Made by a program: the position numbers and the translations under genes
Assembly: GCA_003354055.1 (NCBI GenBank)
Contig: PIVQ01000417.1
Span: 1 to 6,616, forward strand
DNA from: Desulfobacteraceae bacterium
GTDB lineage: Bacteria; Desulfobacterota; Desulfobacteria; Desulfobacterales; Desulfobacteraceae
Length of the DNA stretch: 6,616 nucleotides
Reading direction: 5' to 3'
Shown: in pieces, positions 1-5,852 of the stretch
Numbering within the stretch: the stretch's first letter is position 1
How the letters are laid out: each line of letters opens with the position of its first letter
Notes under the pieces: generated by a model
Databases searched by the model: none
The model's input: only the letters and a program-made list of their open reading frames with translations
Told to the model about the DNA's origin: nothing

Positions 1-936
1 GATTCCCTTTCCTATCTCATGGCCTCGGGCAGCGGTGCCTTTTTCAGATTTCCCAATGCCCTGTCCGGTCATGAATATATCGTGGCAATTGATCTGGACG
101 GACATCTGAAAAATGCCAATATTTTTCTGGCTGCAGCCTATGACAGGACAGGCCTGGAAGATGATTTCTCCGAAAGTATTGAGACAAAAGAAGAGGTGAC
201 CTGGGATGTAAAGACCCGGTCGGTCAGAGCCTTTACACGGACTTGGTATGAAAAACTGCTGCTCAGGCAAACCCCGTTGCTCAAACCCGATCCCCTGGAT
301 GTGCAAACCGCCCTTATCCAAGGGATTGAACAGACAGGGCTGGATATTTTGCCCTGGACCAAAACATTACAGCAGTTCAGGCACCGGGTGATTTTCCTAA
401 GAGACCATTCAGACCTGGACAGGGTCTTTACCGATCTTCCGGATTTATCGGATCAGGCATTAACGGAAAACCTGGCAGACTGGCTGGGACCTTTTCTGAA
501 TGATATCACCTCTGCCGCCGGGCTCAGACAGGTGGATCTGGTATCTGCCCTGAAACACCTGCTCCCCTGGGATCAGCAGCAATTGATTGACGCTCATGCC
601 CCCACCCATGTGAGAGTACCGTCAGGATCAAATATTCCCATAAACTATTCCGATGATAACGGTCCCCTTGAATTTCCCGTTCTGGCGGTCCGTCTTCAGG
701 AGATGTTCGGTCTTATGACCACCCCTGCCGTTGCCAGGGGGAAATACCCCTTGACCCTTCATCTTCTGTCCCCGGCCAGCCGGCCGGTGCAGATCACCCG
801 GGATCTTGCAAATTTTTGGAATTATACCTACGCAGAGGTGAAAAAAGATCTCATGGGCCGGTATCCAAAGCATTATTGGCCGGATGATCCTGGTGAGGCC
901 ATGCCTACAAACAGGATAAAACCGCGGAAGAGGTAA
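1..936 (+). CDS. hrpB: ATP-dependent helicase HrpB, C-terminal part (5' end outside window)
   Basis: The reading frame is open from base 1 and ends at a TAA at 934-936, so about 311 C-terminal residues are present. HrpB proteins are usually a little over 800 residues, so the DExH helicase core lies upstream. The first ATG in the window (base 19) is internal, because in-frame codons precede it and continue the family-like stretch 'SYLMASGSGAFF'. The last ~110 residues are very typical of the HrpB C-terminal domain: 'PTHVRVPSGSNIPINY', then 'GKYPLTLHLLSPASRPVQ', 'TRDLANFWNYTYAEVKKDL' and 'GRYPKHYWPDDP'. HrpB is a predicted cytoplasmic DExH-box RNA helicase whose physiological substrate is not well defined. 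The protein ends in a short basic tail (KPRKR). It lies 97 nt upstream of the MBL-fold gene on the same strand. No clear terminator separates them, so read-through is possible. Family assignment is confident; role in this organism is inferred. Confidence 0.93.
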   Translation, partial: DSLSYLMASGSGAFFRFPNALSGHEYIVAIDLDGHLKNANIFLAAAYDRTGLEDDFSESIETKEEVTWDVKTRSVRAFTRTWYEKLLLRQTPLLKPDPLDVQTALIQGIEQTGLDILPWTKTLQQFRHRVIFLRDHSDLDRVFTDLPDLSDQALTENLADWLGPFLNDITSAAGLRQVDLVSALKHLLPWDQQQLIDAHAPTHVRVPSGSNIPINYSDDNGPLEFPVLAVRLQEMFGLMTTPAVARGKYPLTLHLLSPASRPVQITRDLANFWNYTYAEVKKDLMGRYPKHYWPDDPGEAMPTNRIKPRKR

Positions 937-1033
937 TGTTGGTTGTTTTAACTTAATTGGGCCTTGTGTTTCATTCCCAGTATATGGCAGAAGAAAGCTG
1001 TATTAAAGATGGAATCTATAAAAGGAGCGAAAG

Positions 1034-1933
1034 ATGAGAGTTGACCAGCCCGGCCCAGTGACGGACCGGATTACCCTTCTCGGCCGAAATGAATCCTGTG
1101 TCTATCTTGTGGACGGGGGAGATGAATATGCAATTCTGGGCGGCGGTATGACCTATATTATCCCTGATATCATCGCCCAGATCGATGCCAGGGGGATTGA
1201 TCCTGAAAAGATAAAGCACCTGGTCATCCATCATTCCCATTTTGACCATGTGGGCATTGTCCCGGGATTAAAACAGCGCTGGCCCTGGATAAAAGTGACC
1301 GCATCCACCAGGGCAAAGGAACTTTTGGCGCGGCCGGATGTTGTGGAAACCATCGTCTCGTTCAACACCATGTTGCTGCCCGGGGAGGATAGCTATGATC
1401 TGAAAAGCAGCCTTGATATCCGGACAATCGGTGTGGATAACATCGTGTCCGACGGCGATATCCTCTGCTGCGGGGATCTTGATCTGGTGGTTATTGAAGT
1501 GCCCGGTCATTCTTCATGTTCCATGGCGGTCTACATCCCCCAGGAAAGAGCCTTGTCCGCATCTGATGCCGGTGGAATTCCCTATGGGGATCACGTCTTT
1601 GCAGCTGCCAATTCGAATTTTGACGCCTATCAGGCAAGCCTTGAAAAGATGGCCGCTTATCCCACCCGGGTACACCTGGCCGAGCATTATGGTGCTTTGA
1701 CCGGGGATGAGGGTATTAACTACATGGCAAAATCCATGGCAGAGGCCGTAAAAATGCGAGAGCTGCTTGAAACCACCTATGCCAGGCACAGGGACGAAGA
1801 AAAGACGGTTGAAGCGTTGATTGAGGCAATCTCCGATCAGGCTTCGGATTATTTTCTGCCCAAAGAGGTCATGACCATGGTCCTGGGTCAGATGACACGG
1901 TTCATTGCCAAACAATATAACCAACAGGGCTGA
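1034..1933 (+). CDS. MBL-fold metallo-hydrolase of unknown substrate
   Basis: This 299-residue protein has the metallo-beta-lactamase-fold metal-binding signature. HxHxDH is at residues 67-72 (HSHFDH, preceded by an extra His66), a third-motif histidine is in PGHS (His159), an aspartate is in SASDAGG (Asp178), and a late histidine is in AEHYG (His218). These residues would hold a dinuclear metal centre (Zn or Fe) for hydrolysis. The N-terminus (CVYLVDGG, then AILGGG) is the usual first beta-hairpin of the fold. The C-terminal ~80 residues are helical and charged, beyond the catalytic core. There is no signal peptide, so it is likely cytoplasmic. The substrate cannot be read from sequence: the family includes glyoxalase II-like thioesterases, lactonases and many uncharacterised members. 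The ATG is well supported by AAGGAG at 1021-1026, 7 nt upstream. The YkgJ-type gene starts 15 nt after the stop, suggesting one operon. Confidence 0.9.
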   Translation: MRVDQPGPVTDRITLLGRNESCVYLVDGGDEYAILGGGMTYIIPDIIAQIDARGIDPEKIKHLVIHHSHFDHVGIVPGLKQRWPWIKVTASTRAKELLARPDVVETIVSFNTMLLPGEDSYDLKSSLDIRTIGVDNIVSDGDILCCGDLDLVVIEVPGHSSCSMAVYIPQERALSASDAGGIPYGDHVFAAANSNFDAYQASLEKMAAYPTRVHLAEHYGALTGDEGINYMAKSMAEAVKMRELLETTYARHRDEEKTVEALIEAISDQASDYFLPKEVMTMVLGQMTRFIAKQYNQQG

Positions 1934-1948
1934 TGGGGAAATCATAGG

Positions 1949-2644
1949 ATGAACCCAATGGATAAACCCTCAAACCAGGAAGACCGGTCCAGGCAGTTAC
2001 TGGCCGCCCATATGGAAAAGGCCAGAACTCTTTTGGCGCAATTTCTGGATAACCACGGCGTTCGTCTGCCCGTGCTGGGCAAGGCCATGGAAGAATTCAC
2101 CACCAGTGTTTTTGAACTGCCCAAGGAAGCCGCCTGCAAGGCCGGATGTGCCTACTGCTGCCATCTGAGGGTCGGTGTTTCCATTCCCGAACTTCTGGTT
2201 GTTTTTGATGAGCTTCAGGTCCAGACCGCCCCCGAAGGTCTGGCATATTTCAAAAGCCGGATTGTGGAAACCGTGTCAAAAGGCAATACCTTGACGGAAG
2301 ATTTCTGGCACACAACTGGGACCCCATGCCCCTTTCTAAACCACCAGGGCCAATGTCTCATATACGCCATCCGTCCTTTTTCCTGCCGTGCCTATCATTC
2401 AACAGACATCACGATCTGCAAACAGGGCTATGAGGACAAGTGCGAGGTCCAGGTTCCCTGTTTCCCCCTGTACAGGGTAACCACGGATATGTACTCCTCT
2501 GTCTTTATCAAGGTGCTGGCGGATAAGGGATTTGCCTCATACCAGATCGGTTTTGCCAAAGGCCTGGATCTTTTGTTTAAAGACAAGTCCCTGGCTGATC
2601 AATGGCTTGAAAAAAAGGATGTGTTTGGACCGGCAAAGCTTTAA
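1949..2644 (+). CDS. YkgJ-family cysteine-cluster protein
   Basis: The 231-residue protein carries the cysteine pattern of the YkgJ (CxxCxxCC) family, which is predicted to bind zinc or an iron-sulfur cluster. Cys63, Cys67, Cys70 and Cys71 lie in 'CKAGCAYCCHLRV'. Cys127, Cys136 and Cys146 lie in 'CPFLNHQGQC' and 'IYAIRPFSCRAYHS'. Further cysteines are at 157, 165 and 171. The biochemical role of the family is not settled, and the metal is inferred from conserved cysteines. There is no signal peptide. GGGGAA at 1935-1940 sits 8 nt before the ATG at 1949. A second ATG at 1958 (residue 4) is less well spaced. The gene follows the MBL-fold hydrolase with a 15-nt gap and is probably translated from the same mRNA. 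Downstream it runs into a 13-bp repeat array in the convergent gap with nudC. Family membership is confident; function is unknown. Confidence 0.9.
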   Translation: MNPMDKPSNQEDRSRQLLAAHMEKARTLLAQFLDNHGVRLPVLGKAMEEFTTSVFELPKEAACKAGCAYCCHLRVGVSIPELLVVFDELQVQTAPEGLAYFKSRIVETVSKGNTLTEDFWHTTGTPCPFLNHQGQCLIYAIRPFSCRAYHSTDITICKQGYEDKCEVQVPCFPLYRVTTDMYSSVFIKVLADKGFASYQIGFAKGLDLLFKDKSLADQWLEKKDVFGPAKL

Positions 2645-2651
2645 TCGAAAT

Positions 2652-2716
2652 ATCCGGATTAACTGGCAGGGTTAACCTACTGGATTAACCAACCGGGTTA
2701 ACCGACTGGATTAACC
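2652..2716. repeat. Five-copy 13-bp tandem repeat array, alternating units
   Basis: Five consecutive 13-bp units fill 2652-2716. Read on the minus strand they are GGTTAATCCAGTC, GGTTAACCCGGTT, GGTTAATCCAGTA, GGTTAACCCTGCC and AGTTAATCCGGAT. The units alternate between a TTAATCC and a TTAACCC form, giving a 26-bp higher-order period (about 2.5 copies). Each unit carries TTAA, hence a TAA stop on both strands. Because 13 is not a multiple of three, successive units place stops in all three frames. The array lies between two convergent genes and supplies the stop codon of nudC. No stem with a T-tract is visible, so it is not an obvious intrinsic terminator. Confidence 0.9.
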
Positions 2717-3550
2717 GGCTGGGCTTTCCCCTTTTTGCCGACGGACAAATGTTCGGATCAGCTGGCCGGACAGGGTAAAGCCATCCGGGATCAAGGGCAG
2801 GGCATCGTAAGAAAACCAGTTTGCCTCCACAATTTCATTGGGATCAATGCAGATATCTCCGCTCTGGTATTGGGCGGTAAATCCGATCATCAGACTGTCA
2901 GGAAAGGGCCAGGGCTGGCTTCCGACATACTGCACATCTGTTACCCGAATCTGAGTTTCCTCAAATACTTCCCGGCAGACACACTCCTCCAGAGTCTCTG
3001 AAGGTGATACAAATCCTGCCAGCACGCTGAACATCTTTTTGTTGGGAAAATCAACTCCCCTGGCCAGAAGGATTTGATCCTCCCGGGTCACGGCCGTAAT
3101 GATGGCAGGAGAGATTCTGGGATAGACCGTATGGTTGCACGTAGGACAGACCCGTGAATGCTCACCTGCCAGGGGCCGGGTGGCACTGCCGCATCTGCCG
3201 CAGAACTTAAAGTTGAGATGAAGATCCAGGACCTGCCGGGCATATCCCGCCATCTGCCGTGAGGCATCGCTTACGCTGAGAAAAAATGCTCTCAGGTTGA
3301 CACGGGTACAGGGTTTCGTCGCATCTTCTGACAATAGTTGCGCACAATAACAGGGGATATTTTTAAAGGTACCGAAAAAGAAGGTTGCGCCCATGGGTAA
3401 GTCGGCAACCCGGACCTTATCCAGGCAGGGAATGTGACCATCCTTATCTACAAGGATATGCCTGGTGTCAAACAAGAAGTAGAATGCCTTTTCCGGTGTT
3501 TTTTCCGGCCCGGATGCAGATGCAATAAAATCCATGGTTTCAGGTATCAC
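2711..3550 (-). CDS. nudC: NAD(+) diphosphatase NudC (Nudix, zinc-ribbon)
   Basis: NudC hydrolyses NAD(H) to NMN(H) and AMP, and in the family also removes NAD caps from RNA 5' ends. The zinc ribbon is Cys117/Cys120 (FCGRCG) and Cys135/Cys138 (CPTCNHTVYPRISPAII). The Nudix box starts at Gly179: G-x5-E185-x7-R193-E194-VF-E197-E198-T-Q200-I201. The NADH-pyrophosphatase signature SQPWPFP follows at 211-217. Length is 279 residues, slightly above the ~257 of E. coli NudC. One oddity is that the usual Gly of the box (EExGU) is Gln200, although the metal-binding glutamates are intact. The start is uncertain. The frame begins at GTG 3550 with only AAGG at 3556-3553, 2 nt away; the alternative is ATG at 3535 (residue 6) without a visible Shine-Dalgarno site. 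It lies 32 nt downstream of a secreted-protein gene on the same strand, so co-transcription is likely. The last codons overlap the 13-bp repeat array. Confidence 0.94.
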   Translation of the reverse strand: MIPETMDFIASASGPEKTPEKAFYFLFDTRHILVDKDGHIPCLDKVRVADLPMGATFFFGTFKNIPCYCAQLLSEDATKPCTRVNLRAFFLSVSDASRQMAGYARQVLDLHLNFKFCGRCGSATRPLAGEHSRVCPTCNHTVYPRISPAIITAVTREDQILLARGVDFPNKKMFSVLAGFVSPSETLEECVCREVFEETQIRVTDVQYVGSQPWPFPDSLMIGFTAQYQSGDICIDPNEIVEANWFSYDALPLIPDGFTLSGQLIRTFVRRQKGESPAG

Positions 3551-3582
3551 AGCCTTGTGGTTTTGTCCATGTTCAGGGTATT

Positions 3583-4344
3583 TCAGAAATCAAATTTAAA
3601 CTTGAAAATTAAGGATGTGTCCGAATCGCTACCAGTCGCCCCAAAGCTTGCCGTGGCATCTAAGTGTTTGTTTAAAGTTGTATTGGAAAACTCAACTGCT
3701 ATCATATTGTCTTGAAGTTCATACTCCGTAAAGACAATGGTATCTGAATATGTGAAATCTGCTTTAACACCAGGATTGTCTATCGACCCCACGTCGATTT
3801 TGGGAGAAAATGAGACGCCATACCCTTTTTCATTCGTATCAGATTCTTTTTCCGACTCCTGATCCGGAATAGTTTCTTCGTTAAAGGATTTAAAGTATTC
3901 AAATTTCAGATAATTTGAAACCGAGGCCTCTATCTGTTTTATCTTTTTTCCAAGTTCTGTCTTTTCGACCATCTGCACAGCTGAATGGATGAGTCTTTCC
4001 TTTGCCAGGTCTTCCTTTGCAGAATCAGTCATCGTTTCCTCTGATCCTGCCGGGGGATCTGCCTCAACCAATAAATCAACCCAGGTGCGTCTCTTTTTGG
4101 TTTCCTTCTGAGTCAAGGATTCTGTTGCCCAGGGGGCCCCAGGCAATAATTCCGGATCATGGGAGTGTTTATTGGGGTTTGTACGATTTTCGGATGAAAT
4201 TTTAGGATCCGTCAACGTGATATCAGAATCAATTAAGGGGCCTGTGGGTGAGGAATCTGCATGGATTTTCGACTGAAAGGAAGTAAGGCAAAAGACCAAT
4301 GCTGCTGCGGTGAGAATTTTGCAGAATTTTGTTCTTTTGATCAT
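3583..4344 (-). CDS. Secreted protein of unknown function with outer-membrane-like C-terminus
   Basis: I do not recognise this 253-residue family. The N-terminus (MIKRTKFCK, then hydrophobic ILTAAALVFCLTSF, then KIHA before DSS) is a typical Sec signal peptide, likely cut after Ala29. Residues 30-115 are polar, rich in Pro/Ser/Asp/Glu and probably disordered. Residues ~108-150 look helical (KEDLAKERLIHSAVQMVEK). From ~175 the sequence alternates in beta-strand fashion (GYGVSFSPKIDV, VKADFTYSDTIVFTEYEL, MIAVEFSNTTL, TSLIFKFKFDF) and ends in phenylalanine, as outer-membrane beta-barrel substrates of BAM often do. It could be a periplasmic or outer-membrane-associated protein. There are too few visible strands to claim a complete barrel. 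The start is set by AAGGAGG at 4356-4350, which favours ATG 4344 (5 nt) over ATG 4347 (2 nt) and over the in-frame TTG at 4362. nudC follows 32 nt downstream. Confidence 0.78.
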   Translation of the reverse strand: MIKRTKFCKILTAAALVFCLTSFQSKIHADSSPTGPLIDSDITLTDPKISSENRTNPNKHSHDPELLPGAPWATESLTQKETKKRRTWVDLLVEADPPAGSEETMTDSAKEDLAKERLIHSAVQMVEKTELGKKIKQIEASVSNYLKFEYFKSFNEETIPDQESEKESDTNEKGYGVSFSPKIDVGSIDNPGVKADFTYSDTIVFTEYELQDNMIAVEFSNTTLNKHLDATASFGATGSDSDTSLIFKFKFDF

Positions 4345-4349
4345 CATAA

Positions 4350-4356
4350 CCTCCTT
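4350..4356 (-). promoter_or_regulatory. Shine-Dalgarno site of the secreted-protein gene
   Basis: A perfect AAGGAGG on the minus strand precedes two adjacent ATG codons. Spacing is 2 nt to the first and 5 nt to the second, so the second (4344) is the better start. The in-frame TTG at 4362 lies upstream of this site and is very unlikely to be used. Confidence 0.75.
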
Positions 4357-4394
4357 AATCAAGGTTATTCAGTCCGGATTAATACCGGCACTAA

Positions 4395-4425
4395 ATTATA
4401 ATTTTCAATGCAAATTCCTTGTAAA
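4395..4425 (-). promoter_or_regulatory. Candidate sigma70-type promoter for the secreted-protein/nudC unit
   Basis: On the minus strand there is a perfect TATAAT at 4400-4395. TTTACA at 4425-4420 is a possible -35 box (5 of 6 consensus bases), with a 19-nt spacer that is longer than the optimal 17. It sits about 50 nt upstream of the start codon in an AT-rich stretch. The match is plausible but could arise by chance in such a base composition. Confidence 0.35.
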
Positions 4426-4967
4426 GGTTAATTCAATTTTAATGGCAATAGATCCGGCAGGGTATGTCTAACAATCGTACATTGAATATACTTCTATTAT
4501 ACGAAATTATCGGGAAAAATCAATCGGGGTTGTAAAAGCAGGTATGATTTTATCGTAATTTTTATACATCGCTGTCTGGTTTAAAAATTTAAGGTGTTCC
4601 CTTTGTTTTTCGGCCTTCTCCAATCCCGAGATGGGAGAATTTTTAATGTTTCTGGATAATTAGGTGGAGGAATTGCCTTCTTTGTTCTTGACAATCTCCC
4701 TGTATCCCGGGTATGACAAAAGGATCTTACTCGTACGATGTTCCTATTTCCGGTTCTATTTTTATTTTTTTCAGGGCATCGATTTATTTTTCTAAATTGT
4801 TCTCCAAAACAGGAGATGATCACAAGAATTTCATTGATTCGTCCGTCGGTATGGATGTCTCAATTTTAATCCTGAATCGAATCCCATGAATGCTGTCTAC
4901 CTATAGGGCTTGGCCAGACTAAGCCGTTGTATGGGGAAGATCTGTTTTAAATTCACCTCTGGACGTT
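4426..4967. other. AT-rich intergenic stretch without a supported gene
   Basis: No convincing gene is visible on either strand. The longest frame, 80 codons on the minus strand (4581-4823), has no recognisable domain, no good ribosome site and an implausible composition. Small elements seen are as follows. A weak stem TTCTCC/GGAGAA (4616-4621 and 4634-4639) is followed by five Ts at 4640-4644, which could be a poor plus-strand terminator. A perfect TTGACA at 4688-4693 has TATGAC 18 nt further on (4712-4717), a possible plus-strand promoter. A short GGCTT/AAGCC stem lies near 4907-4924. None is strong, and regulatory RNA cannot be excluded. Confidence 0.5.
4688..4717 (+). promoter_or_regulatory. 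Weak candidate promoter upstream of the 146-aa gene
   Basis: TTGACA at 4688-4693 matches the -35 consensus perfectly. TATGAC at 4712-4717 matches 4 of 6 bases of the -10 box, with an 18-nt spacer. If real, it would give a leader of roughly 360 nt before the 146-aa gene. It is the best -35 box in the gap, but the -10 box is poor. Confidence 0.25.
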
Positions 4968-5072
4968 ATGGAGAAAATAAGAACGAAAAAAAGGAGGCAC
5001 TATGATCAGGGCACCTTAGAAAAACGATCTATCAACGACATTAAACCCCAACCCTTTTCTAAAAAAATATAA
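4968..5072 (+). CDS. Possible 34-residue basic small protein
   Basis: ATG at 4968 opens a 34-codon frame ending with TAA at 5070-5072. The product is strongly basic (11 Lys/Arg against 4 Asp/Glu), begins MEKIRTKKRRHYDQ and ends PQPFSKKI. It has no hydrophobic segment and no family I recognise. The TAA forms part of the TAAGGAG ribosome site of the next gene, a layout often seen in translationally coupled pairs. It is in the same frame as the 146-aa gene, so only this stop separates them. Against it: the upstream ribosome site is weak (GGA at 4961-4963), and an AAGGAGG inside the frame (4991-4997) points to a different tiny ORF (MIRAP, 5002-5019). It may be a leader peptide, a small protein or chance. 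Confidence 0.28.
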   Translation: MEKIRTKKRRHYDQGTLEKRSINDIKPQPFSKKI

Positions 5073-5076
5073 GGAG
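5071..5076 (+). promoter_or_regulatory. Shine-Dalgarno site of the 146-aa gene
   Basis: AAGGAG lies 8 nt before ATG 5085 and overlaps the TAA stop (5070-5072) of the possible 34-codon ORF. It supports ATG 5085 over the in-frame ATG at 5091. Confidence 0.7.
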
Positions 5077-5084
5077 ACAATACT

Positions 5085-5525
5085 ATGGATATGCATACCA
5101 TTTTAGACCAGGCATCAGACAATATCGGCGGAGATGTAAAAGTAGAAGGTTTATTAAGAAAAATAGCCCGCCTTAAACCCGGTGCGGACAAACCTGAAGA
5201 TGTCCTTGGGTTTGATTATACTGTTCATCACGATGGCACCTGTTATGAATACTATGCAGCCAATCCGCCGTTGAAAGGCGTGACCCAGGCCGTACCTGTT
5301 GAATGTCCTCTTGGTATTGAAATTTTTGATGATTATAAAGTGGATTACAAGGCGGCTATCGATATTTTTCACAGAGGAAACTGGGGCAGTCAGTTTACCT
5401 CTATGGCACTTTCAAAACCCCTGACTTATCCCGAGGCACAGGAACCATATTGGTACCTAATGTCGAATCTTGGCCAGTCCGTGGTTATCGGTGCTGATAC
5501 CGGGGAAATTATTTTTCCCCGGTAA
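5085..5525 (+). CDS. Hypothetical cytoplasmic protein, 146 aa, own terminator
   Basis: I do not recognise the family with confidence. The protein is mildly acidic with no signal peptide or membrane segment, so it is probably cytoplasmic. The N-terminus is helical (MHTILDQASDNIGGDVKVEG). The middle is rich in aromatics (FDYTVHHDGTCYEYYAANPP) with two cysteines (Cys53, Cys74), followed by GIEIFDDYKVDYKAAIDIFH. The C-terminus, 'PYWYLMSNLGQSVVIGADTG' then EIIFPR, resembles the last strands of PepSY-like domains, where an aromatic strand is followed by a 'VxIDAxTGEI' turn. That resemblance is only suggestive. It has a strong ribosome site and is followed within 42 nt by a strong intrinsic terminator. 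It therefore looks like a real, possibly well-expressed gene, either monocistronic or following a very small ORF. Codon use is normal for this window, unlike the AT-rich gene downstream. Confidence 0.8.
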   Translation: MDMHTILDQASDNIGGDVKVEGLLRKIARLKPGADKPEDVLGFDYTVHHDGTCYEYYAANPPLKGVTQAVPVECPLGIEIFDDYKVDYKAAIDIFHRGNWGSQFTSMALSKPLTYPEAQEPYWYLMSNLGQSVVIGADTGEIIFPR

Positions 5526-5566
5526 GGTCAATTACAGCAATTAGATGATATTTTTGACCCCAAATC

Positions 5567-5602
5567 AATGCGGCAGGGCATATGAGCCCTGCCGCATTTT
5601 TT
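5567..5602 (+). terminator. Strong Rho-independent terminator
   Basis: A perfect 13-bp stem (AATGCGGCAGGGC at 5567-5579, pairing with 5586-5598) closes a 6-nt loop (ATATGA). It runs directly into six Ts at 5597-5602. It lies 42 nt after the stop of the 146-aa gene. It could also act partly on the other strand because of the A-rich left flank, but no minus-strand gene ends here. Confidence 0.93.
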
Positions 5603-5852
5603 CTGTCCGCACCCCATCCCTGCATGACAAAAAACATCAGCCCGCCGGCATACTGGAAATGCCCTTTCCTTCCAGGGCAAACGCATAGACAATGCTGGTT
5701 TCAGGTAGCTGCCACCTGGACAATGTAACGCGGCACGTAATATCAGAATTTTAAAATTTGAAAAAGCAGCAGATATTATTTAGTTTACTTGCTGCGGTCC
5801 CTTTGGTAACTATTTCCCTAATCATTTATCAACTAACTCTTAGAGGAATACT
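5603..5852. other. Intergenic stretch between terminator and small secreted-protein gene
   Basis: No firm gene is present. A minus-strand frame (5637-5750) ending in TGA has codon-like character and reads 'LPETSIVYAFALEGKG' followed by ISSMPAG. It lacks a start and may be a gene remnant. On the plus strand a TTG-started frame (5758-5865) would give a 35-residue hydrophobic peptide overlapping the next gene, without a ribosome site. TTAAAA (5751-5756), 17 nt, then TATTAT (5774-5779) is a weak promoter candidate for the gene at 5853. Short stems GCCCT/AGGGC and GCAGCA/TGCTGC are visible. Confidence 0.45.

Noticed and set aside
2652..2716. CRISPR array
   Set aside because: The units are 13 bp with no spacers between them, so this is a tandem repeat and not a repeat-spacer array.
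4363..4390. TCCGGATTAATACCGG near 4373-4388 as a further copy of the 13-bp repeat
   Set aside because: Only a short CCGGATTAA core is shared and there is no 13-bp periodicity here.
4581..4823. 80-codon minus-strand frame in the intergenic region
   Set aside because: It has no ribosome site, no domain and erratic composition, and it spans a T-tract stem and a promoter-like site. It is most likely a chance frame.
5725..5731. LPxT sortase-like string (LPET) in the minus-strand remnant
   Set aside because: There is no following hydrophobic segment or basic tail, and the frame itself is unsupported.
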